Assembly (NCBI GenBank): GCA_964629825.1
Contig: CAZVUW010000021.1
Coordinates: 1-35,694 of the forward strand
Direction of reading: 5' to 3'
Length of the DNA: 35,694 nt
Source: CAZVUW01 sp964629825
GTDB lineage: Bacteria; Actinomycetota; Nitriliruptoria; Euzebyales; Egibacteraceae
The position numbers and the translations under genes were made by a program. Shown piece by piece: positions 22,650 through 30,682 of this stretch. The notes below the pieces were generated by a model. The model was not told the DNA's origin, ran no database searches, and worked only from the letters and a program-made list of their open reading frames with translations. Every line of letters begins with the position of its first letter. The first letter of the stretch is position 1.

Positions 22650-25139
22650 CTAGAGGCGGCGGCGGGTGCGCCGGCGCGGGCCGGACTCGCCTCCATCGCG
22701 CCCCTCGCCCTCGTCGCCACCGCGGTCGCGGGTGCGCTCGCGGGTGCGGCGCTCGCCGCCGGCGTCACGGTCTCGGCCGCGGTCACGGTCTCGCCCGCGC
22801 TCGCCGCGCTCACCGCGGTCGCTGCGCTCGCGCGTGCGCTCGCGGCGGCCGCCCTCGCGCTCGCTCGGGCGGGTGTCCTCGGTCGGACGGGCAGCCGGGG
22901 CGCTCGCCTCAGCGGGAGCCTCACCGCCGCCCTCCTGGCCGGGGCCCTCGACCAGCGACAGCGAGAACTTGCGGCCGTCCTTGACCTCGCTGACCTCGAC
23001 CCAGACCTTGTCGCCGACGTTCACGGCCTCGTCGGCGTGCTGCAGCCGCCGGCCCTCGGGCTTGGGCAGCTTGGAGATGTGCAGCAGGCCGTCGTTGCCG
23101 GGGGTCAGCGAGACGAACGCGCCGAAGTCCATCGTCTTGACGATGGTCCCGTAGTAGCGCTCGCCCTCCTTGGGGATGACGGGGTTGGCGATCGCACGGA
23201 TGCGGTCGAGGGCCGCCTGCGCGGCCTCGCCGTCGCTCGAGTAGATGTGCACGACACCGCGGCCGTCGACGTCCTCGATGTTGATCTCGGCGCCGGTCTC
23301 GTCGGTGATCTCGCGGATGATCTTGCCCTTGGGCCCGATGACCTCGCCGATCTTGTCGGCGGGGATGTACTCGGTCAGGACGCGCGGTGCGTTGGGGTTC
23401 AGCTCGGCGCGCGGCTCGGCGATCGTCTGCGCCATGTGCTCGAGGATCTGCGTGCGGGCCTCCTTGGCCTGCCGCAGGGCGCTGGCGAGCACGTCGGCGG
23501 GGATGCCGGACAGCTTGGTGTCGAGCTGGAGCGCGGTGACGAACTCGCTCGTCCCCGCGACCTTGAAGTCCATGTCACCGAAGGCGTCCTCGGCTCCGAG
23601 GATGTCGGTGAGGGTCGTGTACTTGCCGCCCTCCGCGATGAGGCCCATCGCGATGCCGCCGACGGGGGCGCTGATCGGGACGCCGGCGTCCATCAGCGAC
23701 AGCGTCGAGGCGCACACGGAGGCCATCGAGGTCGAGCCGTTCGAGCTCAGCACCTCGGACACCAGCCGCAGCGTGTAGGGGAAGTCCTCCACCGACGGGA
23801 TCACCGGCAGCAGGGCGCGCTCGGCGAGGGCGCCGTGACCGATCTCGCGGCGCTTCGGGCCGCGCATGAAGCCGGTCTCACCGGTCGAGAAGGGCAGGAA
23901 GTTGTAGTGGTGGATGTAGCGCTTCTCGGTGACCGGGTCGATCGTGTCGAGGCGCTGCGCGTCGCGCGTCATGCCCAGGGTCAGGACGTTGAGCACCTGC
24001 GTCTCGCCGCGCTTGAAGAGCCCGGAGCCGTGCGCCCTGGGCAGCACGCCGACCTCGGAGGACAGCTCGCGGATGTCCTTCGGGCCGCGGCCGTCGATGC
24101 GCACGCCCTCGTTGACGACGCGGCGGCGGATGGTCTTCTTCTCGATGGCGCGGAAGGCGTTCTTGGCCTGCGCCTCGAGCTGCTCGTCGCTGACCTCGAC
24201 ATCGCCGGCGTCGGCGAACGCGGCGTCGATGCCGCGCTCGCGCAGGTCGGCGATGCGCTCGTTGCGGGTCGCCTTGTCCAGCGCGCCGTCGGAGTAGATG
24301 GCGGCCAGCTCGTCGGCGACCGCGCGCTCGACGGCCTCGTAGACCTTGTCGACGTACGGCGGGTACAGCGGGTAGCTGCCGGCGTCGCGCCGACCGGCCT
24401 TCTCAACCAGCTCGAGCTGCAGGTCGCAGAGCTGGCGGAGGTAGGGCTTGGCCTCCTCCAGGGCCTCACCGAGGACCTCCTCGGTGGGCTTGACGGCGCC
24501 CATCTCGACCTTCGGGACGGTGTTCTCGGTGGCCTCGGCCTCGACCATCAGGATGTCGATCTCGCCCGACTCGGGGTTGAGCCGGCCGGCGACGACCAGG
24601 TCGAAGATGGCCTCCTCCTCCAGGTAGGAGAACGTGGGGAACGGCTTCCAGCGGCCGTCGATGTCCATCGCCAGGCGGACGCCGGCGACCGGGCCGTCGA
24701 AGGGGATGCCGGCGAGCATCGTCGCCATCGACGCCGAGTTGATCGCCAGGACGTCCGGCGTGTGCTCCTGGTCCGCCGACAGCGCCAGGATCAGGATCTG
24801 GATCTCGTTGCGCAGACCCTCGTCGAAGGTCGGCCGCATCGGCCGGTCGACGAGGCGGGCGGTCAGGATGGCCGCCTCGCTGGCGCGACCCTCGCGCTTG
24901 AAGAAGCCGCCGGGGATCTTGCCGGCCGCGTAGGCCTTCTCCTCGTAGTCGACCGTGAGCGGGAAGAAGTCCAGGTGCTCCTTCGGCCGGCTCGAGGCGG
25001 TGGTGGTGGTGTGCAGAACCGTGTCGCCGAGGTGAGCGACGACCGCGCCGCCCGCCTGTGCTGCGGTCTTGCCGGTCTCGAAGGCGATGGTGACATCGCC
25101 TATGCGGGCGGAAACCTCGTGGATTCCGAGCTTGCCCAT
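22650..25139 (-). CDS. pnp: Polyribonucleotide nucleotidyltransferase (PNPase)
   Basis: 829 residues. PNPase degrades RNA 3'-5' by phosphorolysis and can add tails. Two RNase PH domains flank an α-helical domain. The first starts VTIAFETGKTAAQAGGAVVA; the second contains GSGLFKRGETQVLNVLTLG and the catalytic-site stretch LMDAGVPISAPVGGIAMGL. They are followed by a KH domain (about 585-650; IGPKGKIIREIT) and an S1 domain (about 655-730; DFGAFVSLTPGNDGLLHISK). Residues ~732-829 are a low-complexity Arg/Glu/Asp/Gly tail (RERTRERSDRGERGERGRD), which makes the protein longer than most. A strong AAGGAGGA site lies seven bases before the ATG. The GC-rich tail region overlaps the open frame upstream of the M16 start. 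Confidence 0.97.
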   Translation of the reverse strand: MGKLGIHEVSARIGDVTIAFETGKTAAQAGGAVVAHLGDTVLHTTTTASSRPKEHLDFFPLTVDYEEKAYAAGKIPGGFFKREGRASEAAILTARLVDRPMRPTFDEGLRNEIQILILALSADQEHTPDVLAINSASMATMLAGIPFDGPVAGVRLAMDIDGRWKPFPTFSYLEEEAIFDLVVAGRLNPESGEIDILMVEAEATENTVPKVEMGAVKPTEEVLGEALEEAKPYLRQLCDLQLELVEKAGRRDAGSYPLYPPYVDKVYEAVERAVADELAAIYSDGALDKATRNERIADLRERGIDAAFADAGDVEVSDEQLEAQAKNAFRAIEKKTIRRRVVNEGVRIDGRGPKDIRELSSEVGVLPRAHGSGLFKRGETQVLNVLTLGMTRDAQRLDTIDPVTEKRYIHHYNFLPFSTGETGFMRGPKRREIGHGALAERALLPVIPSVEDFPYTLRLVSEVLSSNGSTSMASVCASTLSLMDAGVPISAPVGGIAMGLIAEGGKYTTLTDILGAEDAFGDMDFKVAGTSEFVTALQLDTKLSGIPADVLASALRQAKEARTQILEHMAQTIAEPRAELNPNAPRVLTEYIPADKIGEVIGPKGKIIREITDETGAEINIEDVDGRGVVHIYSSDGEAAQAALDRIRAIANPVIPKEGERYYGTIVKTMDFGAFVSLTPGNDGLLHISKLPKPEGRRLQHADEAVNVGDKVWVEVSEVKDGRKFSLSLVEGPGQEGGGEAPAEASAPAARPTEDTRPSEREGGRRERTRERSDRGERGERGRDRDRGRDRDAGGERRTRERTRDRGGDEGEGRDGGESGPRRRTRRRL

Positions 25140-25156
25140 GTATGGGTCCTCCTTGT

Positions 25157-25373
25157 CGGCGCCGCTCCGGGCGCCGTTCGTGGAGCCCGTCCGGGCGTCG
25201 GGGTCAGTTCCCAGTGGTCAGCGCTCCGCAGCTCGCGCAGGCGGCGACAGCGGGGGCAGCCCAGCCTTGTGCGGTGGGACTGCTGCGAAGCGATGGCAAC
25301 TGACAACTGACTGGCGGCGCCTTCGGAGGGCTCGATGAGACGACGCCGGCATCCCCGGGGGGAGCCGGCGTCG
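25157..25373 (-). promoter_or_regulatory. rpsO–pnp intergenic hairpins
   Basis: The 241-bp gap between rpsO and pnp has two strong stems. CGACGCCGGC (25341-25350) pairs with GCCGGCGTCG (25364-25373), a perfect 10-bp stem starting 8 bases after the rpsO stop; its 13-nt loop contains CCCC/GGGG. CGGCGCC (25157-25163) pairs with GGCGCCG (25170-25176), just upstream of the pnp ribosome binding site. Neither is followed by a T-run. In other bacteria such rpsO–pnp structures are cleavage and autoregulation sites for PNPase, which is the likely role here by analogy. AACTGAC is repeated twice near 25300, without clear meaning. Confidence 0.6.
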
Positions 25374-25380
25374 GGCATTG

Positions 25381-25653
25381 CTAACGACGGAGTCCGAGTC
25401 GTTGGATCAGCGACCGGTACCGCTCGATGTCCGTCTTGGCGAGATAGGCCAGCAGGCGGCGACGGCGACCGACCAGCTGCAGCAGACCCCGACGCGAGTG
25501 GTGGTCCTTCTTGTGGGTCTTCAGGTGCTCCGTCAGGTGGTTGATCCGGGCGGTCAGCAAAGCGACCTGCACCTCTGGCGAACCCGTGTCGCCGTCCGCG
25601 GTCGCGTACTCGCGGATCAGCTCGTCCTTGTTGGGGATGACGGCCTTGCTCAA
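25381..25653 (-). CDS. rpsO: 30S ribosomal protein S15
   Basis: 90 residues, matching the usual 89, starting at TTG 25651-25653 with AGGAG eight bases upstream. The sequence (IREYATADGDTGSPEVQVALLTARINHLTEHLK, then KKDHHSRRGLLQLVGRRRRLL) is canonical S15, which binds 16S rRNA early in 30S assembly. The frame is open further upstream, but those residues do not belong to the family. It is followed by pnp, the classic pair, and preceded by a long structured region. Confidence 0.97.
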   Translation of the reverse strand: MSKAVIPNKDELIREYATADGDTGSPEVQVALLTARINHLTEHLKTHKKDHHSRRGLLQLVGRRRRLLAYLAKTDIERYRSLIQRLGLRR

Positions 25654-25791
25654 CTCGGTGGCTCCTCGTATCTCGGTCCCGGCGGGTGGTGCGGCGCTCC
25701 GGCTGGTCTCAAGCCTCACGGGCGCAGCATCGGGAGTCGGCTCTCGCCTCGGCCACCTCCTGGGTGCGGAAGGCGACGACTCTCCTCACGG

Positions 25792-25932
25792 GCTCGAGTC
25801 GGGGTTCCCCATGGACTCGAGCATCCGATGTCACCCCGGCGCCGCCTCTCGCGGCGCCTTCCGGGCACGAACTGCGGCCGCCTCCTTCGGGCGGCCTGCT
25901 CCGAGTCTGCCACGCGCCCCACCCGCCCACAA
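25792..25932 (-). promoter_or_regulatory. Candidate rpsO promoter and structured 5' leader
   Basis: The 375 bp from 25654 to 26028 carry no gene. On the minus strand TTGTGG (25927-25932), a 17-bp spacer and CAGACT (25904-25909) form a weak promoter candidate with a start near 25897. Directly after it come three perfect stems: GGCCGCC/GGCGGCC (25876-25896, 7 bp), GGCGCCGC/GCGGCGCC (25838-25858, 8 bp) and GCTCGAGTC/GACTCGAGC (25792-25822, 9 bp, with GGGG-TT-CCCC in its loop). The loop of the first holds AAGGAGG in the minus sense. S15 is known to regulate its own mRNA through leader structures in several bacteria; that role here is inferred. The remaining spacer up to 26028 also holds the unidentified rlpA promoter. 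Confidence 0.5.
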
Positions 25933-26028
25933 GCAACCAGCGCCCACAGGTCGCCGACGGGTGCCGCCTTTCACGGGCTCTGACCTGGCCGTCCGGCCCC
26001 TCCGGTCGGCTCAATCTCGCGGGCGCAC

Positions 26029-26979
26029 ATGCCGATCCCTAGCACGATGACCGCCCCCCAGCTGCCTCCCCCCACCTCCGCCTCGCGCCTGCTGCGCGCC
26101 GTCGCCGCACTCGCCCTGCTGGCCCTGGCCGCCTGCTCCGGCACCGAGGCAACCGAGCCGCAGGTGGCCATGGCCGTCGCCGCCAGCGGCCGGCACCCGG
26201 CCATGGCCATCGTCGACCGGCTCGACGAGGGCAGCGCTGGCGCCACCCCGGATGTGGTCGGCGTGACCTATGAGCGGGCGTCGGCGGTGCTGGTCGACGC
26301 CGGCGCCGTGGCCGTCCCGGTCTCGGTCGGCGAGGGCGAGCGGGTCACCGCCCAGCACCCCTCCGCCGGCGAGGCGCTGCCCGACGACGGGCAGGTGGTC
26401 GTGTGGCTCGGCGTTCCCCCCGCCGTCGAGCCGCCACCCGAGCCAGAGGCAGAGGCGGCGGCGATCGAGCTGGCCGGCGCGGCCGCCGCCGAGCCGCTGT
26501 CGACGCCCGCTGCCCCCGACCCCCCCATCGCGGTGGCCGCGGCCCCGGTGGTCGAAGCAGCCCAGCCCGCTCCGGCCGCCGTCCCTGCCGAGGCGCCGGT
26601 GGCCGAGGCCGCTCCCGGCCCATCTCCCAGCCCCGCTCCCCCGCGCAGCAACATCCGCACGCTGGACCCCACCCCGGCCGGCACCGTGCTCGAGGGCGCC
26701 GCCTCCTGGTACGGCCCCGGCTTCGCCGGCAACCGAACCGCCTGCGGCGACGTCTTCGACCCCGAGCAGCTCACCCTCGCCAGCCGCGAGCTGCGCTGCG
26801 GCACCCGCGTCCTTCTGACCGGCCCCGGTGGCACGACGGTCGAGGCCACGGTCACCGACTGGGGTCCGGCCGAGTGGACCAACCGTCGCTTCGACCTCTC
26901 CGCCGCCACCTTCCGCGCGCTGGCCGACCCGGGCACCGGCGTCATCCAGGTGCGCCTCGAGGTGCTCGCGTCCGAGTAG
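26029..26979 (+). CDS. Lipoprotein with PASTA domain and RlpA-like double-psi β-barrel
   Basis: 316 residues. A signal peptide ends in the lipobox LAAC (Cys36), so the mature protein is lipid-anchored outside the membrane. A PASTA domain (about 73-129; TPDVVGVTYERASAVLVDAG) would bind peptidoglycan or muropeptides. A Pro/Ala/Glu-rich linker (130-205) leads to an RlpA/DPBB domain (222-312; GAASWYGPGFAGNRTACGDVFDP). The catalytic-type Asp is kept (Asp277 in VTDWGP) and a Cys pair (239, 257) is typical of actinobacterial versions. The His of the usual TAAHxxLP motif is replaced: here LASRELRC, Ser252. Lytic activity is therefore uncertain; a cell-wall-binding role is likelier. An alternative ATG at 26047 is possible; no ribosome binding site is obvious for either. 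It is divergent from rpsO and convergent with ribF. Confidence 0.88.
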   Translation: MPIPSTMTAPQLPPPTSASRLLRAVAALALLALAACSGTEATEPQVAMAVAASGRHPAMAIVDRLDEGSAGATPDVVGVTYERASAVLVDAGAVAVPVSVGEGERVTAQHPSAGEALPDDGQVVVWLGVPPAVEPPPEPEAEAAAIELAGAAAAEPLSTPAAPDPPIAVAAAPVVEAAQPAPAAVPAEAPVAEAAPGPSPSPAPPRSNIRTLDPTPAGTVLEGAASWYGPGFAGNRTACGDVFDPEQLTLASRELRCGTRVLLTGPGGTTVEATVTDWGPAEWTNRRFDLSAATFRALADPGTGVIQVRLEVLASE

Positions 26980-27014
26980 CTGCGGCGCCCGTGGCGACTG
27001 GAGAGCTCGCGGGG

Positions 27015-27947
27015 TCAGGCGCCGAGCAGCTCGCGGGCTCTCTTCACGTCGTCGTGGATGGCCGCGATGAGCTCGTCGGCGCTGTCGAAGCGCTGCTCGT
27101 CGCGCAGCCGATGGCGGAAGTCGAGCGCGATGGAGCGGCCGTAGAGGTCGCCGTCGAAGTCGAGCAGATAGGACTCGACGCGCAGCTCCTGACCGCCGAA
27201 GGTCGGGTTGAAGCCGACGCTCGTGACGCACGGGACCAGCGTGTCGTCCTCGAGGTGGCAGCAGCCCGCGTAGATGCCGCGGGCCGGGATGGCCAGGCGA
27301 TCGCTGACCTGCAGGTTGGCGGTGGGGAAGCCGAGGGTGGCGCCGCGGGCATCGCCGCGGATCACGATGCCGTCAAGGACGTGCGGGCGTCCGAGCAGCC
27401 GGGTGGCCTTCTCCACGTCGCCCTCGTCGACGGCGGCGCGGATCGCCGTAGAGGAGATCGGCTCGCCGTCGAGTGACAGCAGGCTGACACCCTCGACGTC
27501 GAAGCCGCGCTGGGGGCCCAGGTCGTTCAACAGCGCCACGTCGCCGGCGGCGCGGTGCCCGAAGCGGAAGTTGGCCCCGACGACAACCTTGCGCGCGTGC
27601 AGCGGGTCCACCAGGACGCGGTCCACGAACTCGGCCGGCTTGAGGTGCCGCAGTGCATCGTCGAACGGCAGGACGACGACCAAGTCGACGCCCTGGTCGC
27701 TGAGGGTGCGCGCACGTCGCTGGAGGGTCATCAGCAGACGCGGCTGGCTGCCCGGCTTGACGACCTCCATCGGGTGGCGGTCGAAGGTGACGACGACGCT
27801 GCGCAGATCCCGCTCCTGCGCGGCGCGCACGGCCCTGCCGATGATGGACTGGTGCCCGCGGTGGACGCCATCGAAGAAGCCGATCGAGACAACCGACGGC
27901 GCCTCCTCGACCTCTGCGAGACCCGAGGCGATGCGCGCCTCACCCAT
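27015..27947 (-). CDS. ribF: Bifunctional riboflavin kinase / FAD synthetase
   Basis: 310 residues, normal length. The N-terminal adenylyltransferase domain has GFFDGVHRGHQ (23-33), the HxGH-type nucleotide site. The C-terminal riboflavin kinase domain has GDARGATLGFPTANL and GFNPTFGG. It makes FMN and FAD from riboflavin; FAD is the cofactor of the ThyX in this window. ATG start inside the end of truB (8-bp overlap). Last gene of the rimP–nusA–infB translation operon as seen here, convergent with the RlpA-like gene. Confidence 0.96.
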   Translation of the reverse strand: MGEARIASGLAEVEEAPSVVSIGFFDGVHRGHQSIIGRAVRAAQERDLRSVVVTFDRHPMEVVKPGSQPRLLMTLQRRARTLSDQGVDLVVVLPFDDALRHLKPAEFVDRVLVDPLHARKVVVGANFRFGHRAAGDVALLNDLGPQRGFDVEGVSLLSLDGEPISSTAIRAAVDEGDVEKATRLLGRPHVLDGIVIRGDARGATLGFPTANLQVSDRLAIPARGIYAGCCHLEDDTLVPCVTSVGFNPTFGGQELRVESYLLDFDGDLYGRSIALDFRHRLRDEQRFDSADELIAAIHDDVKRARELLGA

Positions 27948-28941
27948 CGCGCGCTCCCCCGCGGGTGGACGGGAGCCCCGCGGGCGCGACGACGGCCAGC
28001 GGCCGGGCTGCCCCAGCCCGGTCCTCGACCATGGCGATCAGGCTGCCGTCTCGGGACAGCGCGGCCACCGGCCCCTCCTTGCCGGTCGGCGGCAGGGGTC
28101 GCCCGTTGCGCAGCGCAGCCTCCGAGCCCTCGTCAAGCACGACGGCAGGGTAGTCCGCGACCGCGTCCGCCATCGAGATCAGCACCTCGGGCAGCCGCCC
28201 GGACTCCGCCAGCTGCCGGACCTCGTCGAGCTCAAGCGCCTGGTCCAGGGTGAAGCGCCCTGAGCCGATGCGCCGCAGGGCGGACAGGTGGCCGCCTACG
28301 CCCAGCCGGTCCCCCACGTCCGCCGCCAGCGTCCGGACGTACGTGCCGGCGCTGCAGGTGACCAGGAAGTCGGCCTCCGCGGCCGGCCCCGGCCGGAAGC
28401 CCTCGAGGACGATGTCGTGGATCGTGACCGGCCGCTTCTTGCGCTCGACGACCTCGCCGCGGCGGGCCTTGCGGTGCAGCCGCTCGCCGCCGACCTTGAC
28501 CGCCGAGACCATCGGCGGGATCTGCTCGATCTCGCCGACGAAGGACTTCAGGGCCTCGCACAGCGACGCCTCGTCGACGCCCGAGGCGTCGCGCACCTCA
28601 AGCACCTTCCCGCTCGCATCCAGCGAGTCGGTCGTTATCCCGAGGGTCAGCCGCGCGTCGTAGGTCTTGGTCGACGCCTGGAGGAAGGGCACCAGCCGCG
28701 TGGCGCGCCCGATGGCGACGACCAGCACCCCGGTCGCGTCGGGGTCGAGGGTTCCGGCGTGCCCGACCTTGGGGCCGTGGCGGCGCCCGGCACCGATGCC
28801 GCGCCGGACGACGCCGACGACGTCATGCGAGGTCATGCCGGCCGGCTTGTCGACGACCACGACTCCATGCATGGCGTCCGCGCCCGGCCGCGGCGCTCCT
28901 CGACGGAGCCGCGAGGCGTGCTCCTCAGCGGGCGCGCTCAT
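27940..28941 (-). CDS. truB: tRNA pseudouridine(55) synthase TruB
   Basis: 333 residues. TruB makes Ψ55 in the tRNA T-loop. The opening GVVVVDKPAGMTSHDVV and the catalytic motif GTLDPDATG (Asp66) are canonical, as is LVTCSAGTYVRTLAADVG. An actinobacterial C-terminal extension follows (about 260-333, including AALSRDGSLIAMVED, a PUA-like piece). The annotated ATG overlaps the nrnA stop by 4 bp; conserved sequence begins only at Met24 (HGVVVVDK), so a start there is possible, but the overlap favours the longer form. Confidence 0.95.
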   Translation of the reverse strand: MSAPAEEHASRLRRGAPRPGADAMHGVVVVDKPAGMTSHDVVGVVRRGIGAGRRHGPKVGHAGTLDPDATGVLVVAIGRATRLVPFLQASTKTYDARLTLGITTDSLDASGKVLEVRDASGVDEASLCEALKSFVGEIEQIPPMVSAVKVGGERLHRKARRGEVVERKKRPVTIHDIVLEGFRPGPAAEADFLVTCSAGTYVRTLAADVGDRLGVGGHLSALRRIGSGRFTLDQALELDEVRQLAESGRLPEVLISMADAVADYPAVVLDEGSEAALRNGRPLPPTGKEGPVAALSRDGSLIAMVEDRAGAARPLAVVAPAGLPSTRGGARDG

Positions 28942-30005
28942 GTCCTTCCCCCGGCCGTCACCGCCGTGCCCGCCTCCACATCCGCGCCGGAGCGTCGGCG
29001 CTTGCGCAGGACCTCCTCCTCGCCGAGCAGCTCGACGACGCGGCGCACGACCTCGTCGGAGGTGCCGGTCGAGCCGAAGCCGGCGGCGAAGGCATGGCCG
29101 CCGCCGCCGAGGCGCTCGGCCACCAGGCCCACGTTCACCCTTCCCTTGCTCCGCAGCGTGGCCTTCCAGCGCCCGTCACCCTGCTCCTTGAGCACCAGGG
29201 CGCAGTCGGCCGAGTCGACCGCTCGCAGGATGTCGATCACCCCCTCGGTCTCGGGCAGGGTTATGCCGAGCTCTTCGAGGTCGGCCTGCGTCAGAACGGT
29301 CCAGGTGAGCCCGGCGCTCGGCTCGAGCCGGGTGCGCTCCAGGGCTCTGGCAAGCACCTTGAGGTAGCCGAAGCTGTGCGTCTCCCACACGCGCCGGTTG
29401 ATGGCCGCATGGTCGATCCCGAACTCCATCAGCTGCGCGGCGAGGCGCAAGGTCTCAGGCGTCGTGCTCGAATACGAGAACCTGCCGGTGTCGGTGACCA
29501 GCCCCACATACAGGCACTCCGCGGTCGCGCGGTCGAGCTCAAATCCGAGCCGGTCGAGCAGCTCGGCGACGACGACGGCGGTCGCGGGCGCGTCCGGGTC
29601 GATCAGGCGCACGTCTCCGAAGGCCGCGCCGCTGGCGTGGTGGTCGAGGACCACGACGGTCCCGGCCTTCTCGGCGTTCGGCGTCAGCGACCCGAGCCGG
29701 TCGATCGAAGCGCAGTCGAACGCCACCAGCAGCTCTGGAGCGGCGGGGAAGTCCTCGGGGCGCGTCAGCTCGCCGAGGCCGGGCAGGAAGGTGTACTGCG
29801 CCGGGATGCTGAACGGGCTCTTGCGGTCATGCGCCGATCCGTAGGAGGCCCACACCCTGGCGCCGCGCTTGGCGAGCTGATGCCGCAGCGCCAGCATCGA
29901 GCCGAGCGCGTCCCCGTCGGGGTCGACGTGGCAGGCGAGGGCGACCTCGGACGCGTCGCGCAGCAGCGCGACGGCTCGGTCCCACTCGCGCTCAGAGATC
30001 GTCAT
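28938..30005 (-). CDS. nrnA: DHH/DHHA1 phosphoesterase (bifunctional oligoribonuclease / pAp phosphatase)
   Basis: 355 residues. The DHH domain has HVDPDGDALGSMLAL (His26, Asp28, Asp30, Asp32), AFDCAS and VVLDHHASG, all manganese ligands. The DHHA1 domain ends with GGGGHAFAAGF. NrnA-type enzymes clear 2-5 nt RNA fragments and 3'-phosphoadenosine 5'-phosphate. The position between rbfA and truB is the standard actinobacterial locus. ATG start with a 14-bp overlap with rbfA. Intact. In some actinobacteria the homologue also hydrolyses cyclic dinucleotides, which the sequence alone cannot settle. Confidence 0.93.
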   Translation of the reverse strand: MTISEREWDRAVALLRDASEVALACHVDPDGDALGSMLALRHQLAKRGARVWASYGSAHDRKSPFSIPAQYTFLPGLGELTRPEDFPAAPELLVAFDCASIDRLGSLTPNAEKAGTVVVLDHHASGAAFGDVRLIDPDAPATAVVVAELLDRLGFELDRATAECLYVGLVTDTGRFSYSSTTPETLRLAAQLMEFGIDHAAINRRVWETHSFGYLKVLARALERTRLEPSAGLTWTVLTQADLEELGITLPETEGVIDILRAVDSADCALVLKEQGDGRWKATLRSKGRVNVGLVAERLGGGGHAFAAGFGSTGTSDEVVRRVVELLGEEEVLRKRRRSGADVEAGTAVTAGGRT

Positions 30006-30345
30006 CTGCGTTCCTGCCCTGCTCTATCAGCGCCTCGATGCGCCGACCCTGCTCGGGCACGGTGTCACGCTCGAAGCTGAGCTCGGGGACCAGGCGCAGG
30101 CGCAGCTGCTGGCCCAGAACCCTGCGCAGCATCGGCGTGGCGCTGCGCAGACCGGCCGCGGTGGTCTGGCGCGTGCTCTCGTCGTCCGGCAGCACCGTGT
30201 AGAAGACCTGCGCGACCGTGTAGTCGGTGTTGGTCCGCACGTCCGTGATGGTCACGAAGCCCACCCGCGGGTCCTTCACGTCGAGCAGCGCGCTGGCGAG
30301 GATCTCCTTGATCTCCTCGTTGATGCGACGGGCGCGGTTCGACAT
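29992..30345 (-). CDS. rbfA: Ribosome-binding factor A
   Basis: 117 residues with the RbfA KH-like fold: RRINEEIKEILASALLDVKDPRVGFVTITDVRTNTDYTVAQVFY is canonical. RbfA assists late 16S rRNA maturation and is needed in the cold. ATG three bases after the ylxP stop, with an AGAGGTG ribosome binding site overlapping that stop. It continues into nrnA by a 14-bp overlap. Confidence 0.95.
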   Translation of the reverse strand: MSNRARRINEEIKEILASALLDVKDPRVGFVTITDVRTNTDYTVAQVFYTVLPDDESTRQTTAAGLRSATPMLRRVLGQQLRLRLVPELSFERDTVPEQGRRIEALIEQGRNADDDL

Positions 30346-30348
30346 GGC

Positions 30349-30642
30349 TCACCTCTCAGTTGCGACGATCTCGACGTCGAGCCCGATGAGCTCCACGCGT
30401 GGCTCCCGGTTGACGATCTTCTCGACGTTCTGGGCCACCTTGCGGGCGCCGATCTCCGATCCGGCTGCGGCCGCCACCCCCAACGTTGCCCGCTGCCACA
30501 GGTCCTGATGCCCGACCTCGGCAACGCTGACCTCGAGCTCCCGCCGCAAAGCCGCCATCAACGACTTGACCACCCCGCGCTTGGCCTTCAGCGACCCAAC
30601 CGCAGGGACATGCAGCTCGACGACAACCAGAGCCGCGATCAC
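30349..30642 (-). CDS. ylxP: DUF503 / YlxP-like protein
   Basis: 97 residues, DUF503 family: VVVELHVPAVGSLKAKRGVVKSLMAALRRELEVSVAEVGHQDLWQRATLGVAA is diagnostic. Members are small α/β proteins always found between infB and rbfA; a role in ribosome assembly is suspected, not proven for this family. Start is GTG 30640-30642 with GAGGTG upstream. The 118-bp gap to infB contains a large hairpin, so expression may be uncoupled from infB. Confidence 0.9.
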   Translation of the reverse strand: MIAALVVVELHVPAVGSLKAKRGVVKSLMAALRRELEVSVAEVGHQDLWQRATLGVAAAAGSEIGARKVAQNVEKIVNREPRVELIGLDVEIVATER

Positions 30643-30682
30643 CCGGCATCACCTCGAGGAGCAGGAGTCCTGGAGCGCGGGG

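Noticed and set aside
22649..22924. N-terminal extension of the M16 peptidase into the pnp gene
   Set aside because: Residues there are Ala/Arg-rich shadow of the PNPase tail. Family sequence starts only after the GTG next to the pnp stop.
25297..25312. Repeated AACTGAC with distant GTCAGTT as a promoter or operator for pnp
   Set aside because: A TTGTCA can be read in the minus sense, but no -10 follows at proper spacing, and the repeat is too short to weigh.
25720..26028. tRNA or riboswitch (such as the c-di-AMP type before RlpA-like genes) in the rpsO/rlpA spacer
   Set aside because: No cloverleaf with T-loop GTTCRA and acceptor stem, and no recognisable riboswitch core; the stems present are simple hairpins.
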